Shown: positions 6,922 through 8,614 of the stretch, one piece after another
How positions within the stretch are numbered: the stretch's first letter is position 1
Layout: each line of letters starts with the position of its first letter
Assembly (NCBI GenBank): GCA_002780805.1
Contig: PEUD01000110.1
Location: forward strand, 1-8,614
Direction: 5' to 3'
DNA from: Candidatus Omnitrophica bacterium CG02_land_8_20_14_3_00__42_8
Lineage (GTDB): Bacteria > Omnitrophota > Gorgyraeia > Gorgyraeales > Gorgyraeaceae
DNA: 8,614 bases
Translations under genes and position numbers: made by a program
The notes under the pieces: model-generated
Told to the model about the DNA's origin: nothing
Database searches by the model: none
The model's input: only the letters and a program-made list of their open reading frames with translations

Positions 6922-8436
6922 TCAGTTCGTGCCTCTCATTTTTAATTCAGCTTTTACATAGTTTTTCATATCTTTAACGTTGCACATTCTGTTAAAGAAA
7001 TCGATATCGCTTATATTTATCTGCCGCGTGAACCAGAGCGCACCAAAATAAATCACGCATGTAATAACAAAGAATAACGGTAAAAACATCAGGCTATTAA
7101 ACGACAACACATTTGCCGCAGCGCTAACCCCGGCACAGCTCAGCAAGGCAACTAAACTATGAAAAAATATCCTTTTGTTCAGTTTAACCCCGGCCAACTT
7201 AAAAGCAATAATCTTTGAAGCGGTAAAACCGATAAAAGACATGAGCATTAAAGTAAGAGCGGCGCCCTGCGTGCCATATCCAAACATTTTCACACCAAAC
7301 AAGCTCTTCGGAATTAGTATAAAATAAAATATTATCATTAAAGGAAACTCCAAAATCGCCTCTAATGCATAAAGCTTGTTGCGACCTATGCCTACTATAA
7401 GCACAGATGCCGGCCTGCCTATTGTAAGGAATAACGCCTGTAACAATAAAAACCGCATAATAGGGACTGATGAAAGATACTGGCTGCCTAATAAAATTTC
7501 AATAACAGGCTTCGCAAAAACAATCAAAAACATAACCAGGGGGCTGACTATCAATGAAAGATAACGCTCTGCTTTTTTACAAAGCTCCCTCATGGCCCCC
7601 ATATCTCCTTTGGTATAAAACTGTGACACAGCGGCCAAAAGTATGGTAAGAACGGCGTCCGATATTAATAGTATAAAGTTAGGCAATTTTTGCGCGCCGT
7701 AATAATAACCGACATCCTTTGAAGAGTTAAAAGCCTGTATAAGAAGTGTATCCAGATAATAATAAAAAGGCCTTATGACAGCCACTGCCGCCAAAGGGGC
7801 CGCAAAGGAAACATAGCTTTTTACAGAGTCCGAGGTAGGACGTTCAACAGGATACCCCCTGAATAAGTACAGCGCTACCGTCAAAGCCACTACAGCGGAA
7901 ACCAGAATCGCACCTGCCAGTAAAATAATACTGGGCATTATTATCGCTATAAAAATCGACAGCACAGCATTCGTAAACATCATTACAAATTCAACTAACT
8001 GGGATTTTGCAGTCTCCAGTTTTCCGTCGAATGTCAATGTTATCGTAGTAACGATGTTTTTGAATACCAATGATGCCAGAAATATATAGATAACAATTTC
8101 GTGCGTTTTGGTCTCAAACCCATTGCCGAATTTCTTTATAAAATAAATAACCAGCAATGACACTGTAAGCAACAATGCGATCAATATACCCCTGATGGAA
8201 AAAAATGTACCTATGCACCTGCCTATGTTTTTGTTTTCGGAAATACGTTTCAGGTGCGCGGATGCAAAACCCAGCTCTCCCAGCGCGGTGAAAAAGCCTG
8301 TAAATGCCAGCGCAAAACCCATTATACCGTAACGCTCCGGCCCCAATGACCTTGCAACAAAAAATGTCACCGCAAAGCCAAATATTAAAGAAGACCCTTT
8401 TGTGCCGAAAGTTAACAGAGCTTTTTTGGCCAGCAT
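6922..8436 (-). CDS. Polysaccharide flippase, Wzx / PST family (MOP superfamily)
   Basis: A 504-residue integral membrane protein, typical length for Wzx-like flippases, made almost entirely of hydrophobic segments (around 12-14, from residue 14 to about 470). It ends in a short hydrophilic tail (471-504). The start MLAKKALLTFGTKGSSLIFGF, the L-G-P-E-R-Y-G loop (31-37), the FYYYLDTLLI segment (224-233) and DVGYYYGAQKLPNF (241-254) are the standard marks of the polysaccharide-transport branch of the MOP superfamily. It should move undecaprenyl-linked oligosaccharide from the cytoplasmic to the periplasmic face of the inner membrane. The ATG at 8436 is supported by an AAGGA ribosome site 8 nt upstream (8449-8445). 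It is the first clear gene of the minus-strand block. A gene symbol such as wzx is not given because orthology cannot be judged in this variable family. Confidence 0.92.
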   Translation of the reverse strand: MLAKKALLTFGTKGSSLIFGFAVTFFVARSLGPERYGIMGFALAFTGFFTALGELGFASAHLKRISENKNIGRCIGTFFSIRGILIALLLTVSLLVIYFIKKFGNGFETKTHEIVIYIFLASLVFKNIVTTITLTFDGKLETAKSQLVEFVMMFTNAVLSIFIAIIMPSIILLAGAILVSAVVALTVALYLFRGYPVERPTSDSVKSYVSFAAPLAAVAVIRPFYYYLDTLLIQAFNSSKDVGYYYGAQKLPNFILLISDAVLTILLAAVSQFYTKGDMGAMRELCKKAERYLSLIVSPLVMFLIVFAKPVIEILLGSQYLSSVPIMRFLLLQALFLTIGRPASVLIVGIGRNKLYALEAILEFPLMIIFYFILIPKSLFGVKMFGYGTQGAALTLMLMSFIGFTASKIIAFKLAGVKLNKRIFFHSLVALLSCAGVSAAANVLSFNSLMFLPLFFVITCVIYFGALWFTRQINISDIDFFNRMCNVKDMKNYVKAELKMRGTN

Positions 8437-8437
8437 A

Positions 8438-8554
8438 TTATTTTTCCTTGAAATCCACGCCTACTTCAAACATAGGTTCCCATCTACCTGTTTTTTGATC
8501 TTTGGCAAACAATTTTTTATTTATAACCCGTTTTTTCAGCGATAGTGTCCTCAA
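8438..8554 (-). CDS. Possible 38-residue open frame ahead of the flippase, unknown
   Basis: Read on the minus strand, a frame with TTG as the only reasonable start (8554) runs to a TAA at 8440-8438, one base before the flippase ATG. It encodes a basic peptide with the tail K-D-Q-K-T-G-R-W-E-P-M-F-E-V-G-V-D-F-K-E-K. The composition is protein-like, and the ending 'F-E-V-G-V-D-F' vaguely resembles the last strand of PilZ domains, though the match is too short to call. The frame is open only from 8563, after an in-frame TAA at 8566-8564. The TTG overlaps, as TTGA, the TGA of another frame that is open to the right edge. No Shine-Dalgarno is visible. It could be a small real gene, the end of a larger upstream gene broken by a frameshift, or chance. 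Confidence 0.27.
   Translation of the reverse strand: MRTLSLKKRVINKKLFAKDQKTGRWEPMFEVGVDFKEK
8445..8449 (-). promoter_or_regulatory. Ribosome binding site of the flippase gene
   Basis: AAGGA on the minus strand, 8 nt before the ATG at 8436. It is the best-placed Shine-Dalgarno match in the window and fixes the flippase start. It also lies inside the last codons (AAG GAA AAA TAA) of the short upstream open frame, so ribosomes finishing that frame would sit on this site. Confidence 0.7.
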
Positions 8555-8614
8555 ACAGAAGGTTTAATTAACTTTAAGGTAAATGTATCTAAAAAAGAGT
8601 ATAATGTACCCCCA
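8555..8614. other. Right-edge region, no assigned gene
   Basis: Sixty A+T-rich bases. On the minus strand two frames enter from the right edge and stop within it or just past it (TAA at 8566-8564; TGA at 8553-8551), so the C-terminus of an upstream gene may be here, but it is too short to identify. A TATACT hexamer on the minus strand (8603-8598) could be a -10 element whose -35 would lie outside the window. No hairpin terminator is seen. The operon may therefore start here or further upstream. Confidence 0.3.

Noticed and set aside
8600..8605. Perfect TATAAT on the plus strand near the right edge, a possible rightward promoter.
   Set aside because: No acceptable -35 hexamer lies 16-18 bases upstream, and no gene downstream can be seen because the window ends 9 bases later.

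Overview
All convincing coding signal in this window lies on the minus strand, so transcription runs from the right edge to the left. It forms one tightly packed block of surface-polysaccharide genes, with no tRNA, rRNA, CRISPR array or mobile-element gene visible. Base composition is moderately A+T-rich and uniform by eye. A heptosyltransferase-type GT9 enzyme and a Wzx-type flippase together suggest a Gram-negative-type, LPS-like envelope. Tandem B12-binding radical SAM proteins point to an anaerobe. Taken together this looks like an uncultured diderm anaerobe. Candidatus Omnitrophota or a relative is my impression from the gene mix, but nothing in the window proves a lineage.

Layout in transcription order: (1) right edge to about 8437, a leader with a possible 38-codon open frame ending one base before the next gene; (2) 8436-6922, a polysaccharide flippase; (3) 6914-5898, a zinc-ribbon SAM methyltransferase; (4) 5884-4022, a 620-residue two-part protein whose C-terminal half looks like a GT-B/CDP-glycerol-transferase-like enzyme; (5) about 4050-2836, a GT9 heptosyltransferase-family enzyme; (6) 2839-1697, a GT4 glycosyltransferase; (7) about 1719-169, a B12-binding radical SAM enzyme; (8) 172 to the left edge, the N-terminus of a second B12-binding radical SAM protein. 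Gaps are 7 and 13 nt, then overlaps of about 29, 4, about 23 and 4 nt, so genes 2-8 are almost certainly one operon continuing past the left edge.

Together the genes read as a module that builds a glycan on a lipid carrier (three probable transferases), decorates it (the methyltransferase and possibly the radical SAM enzymes) and flips it across the inner membrane. Missing from the window are the initiating phosphoglycosyltransferase, the Wzy polymerase, the chain-length regulator and the nucleotide-sugar synthesis genes. The less ordinary points are the coupled pair of cobalamin-type radical SAM genes at the end of a glycan operon, the unassigned N-terminal half of the 620-residue protein, and changed donor-site residues in the GT9 enzyme. 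I found no clearly novel system, such as a defence, retron or secretion system.
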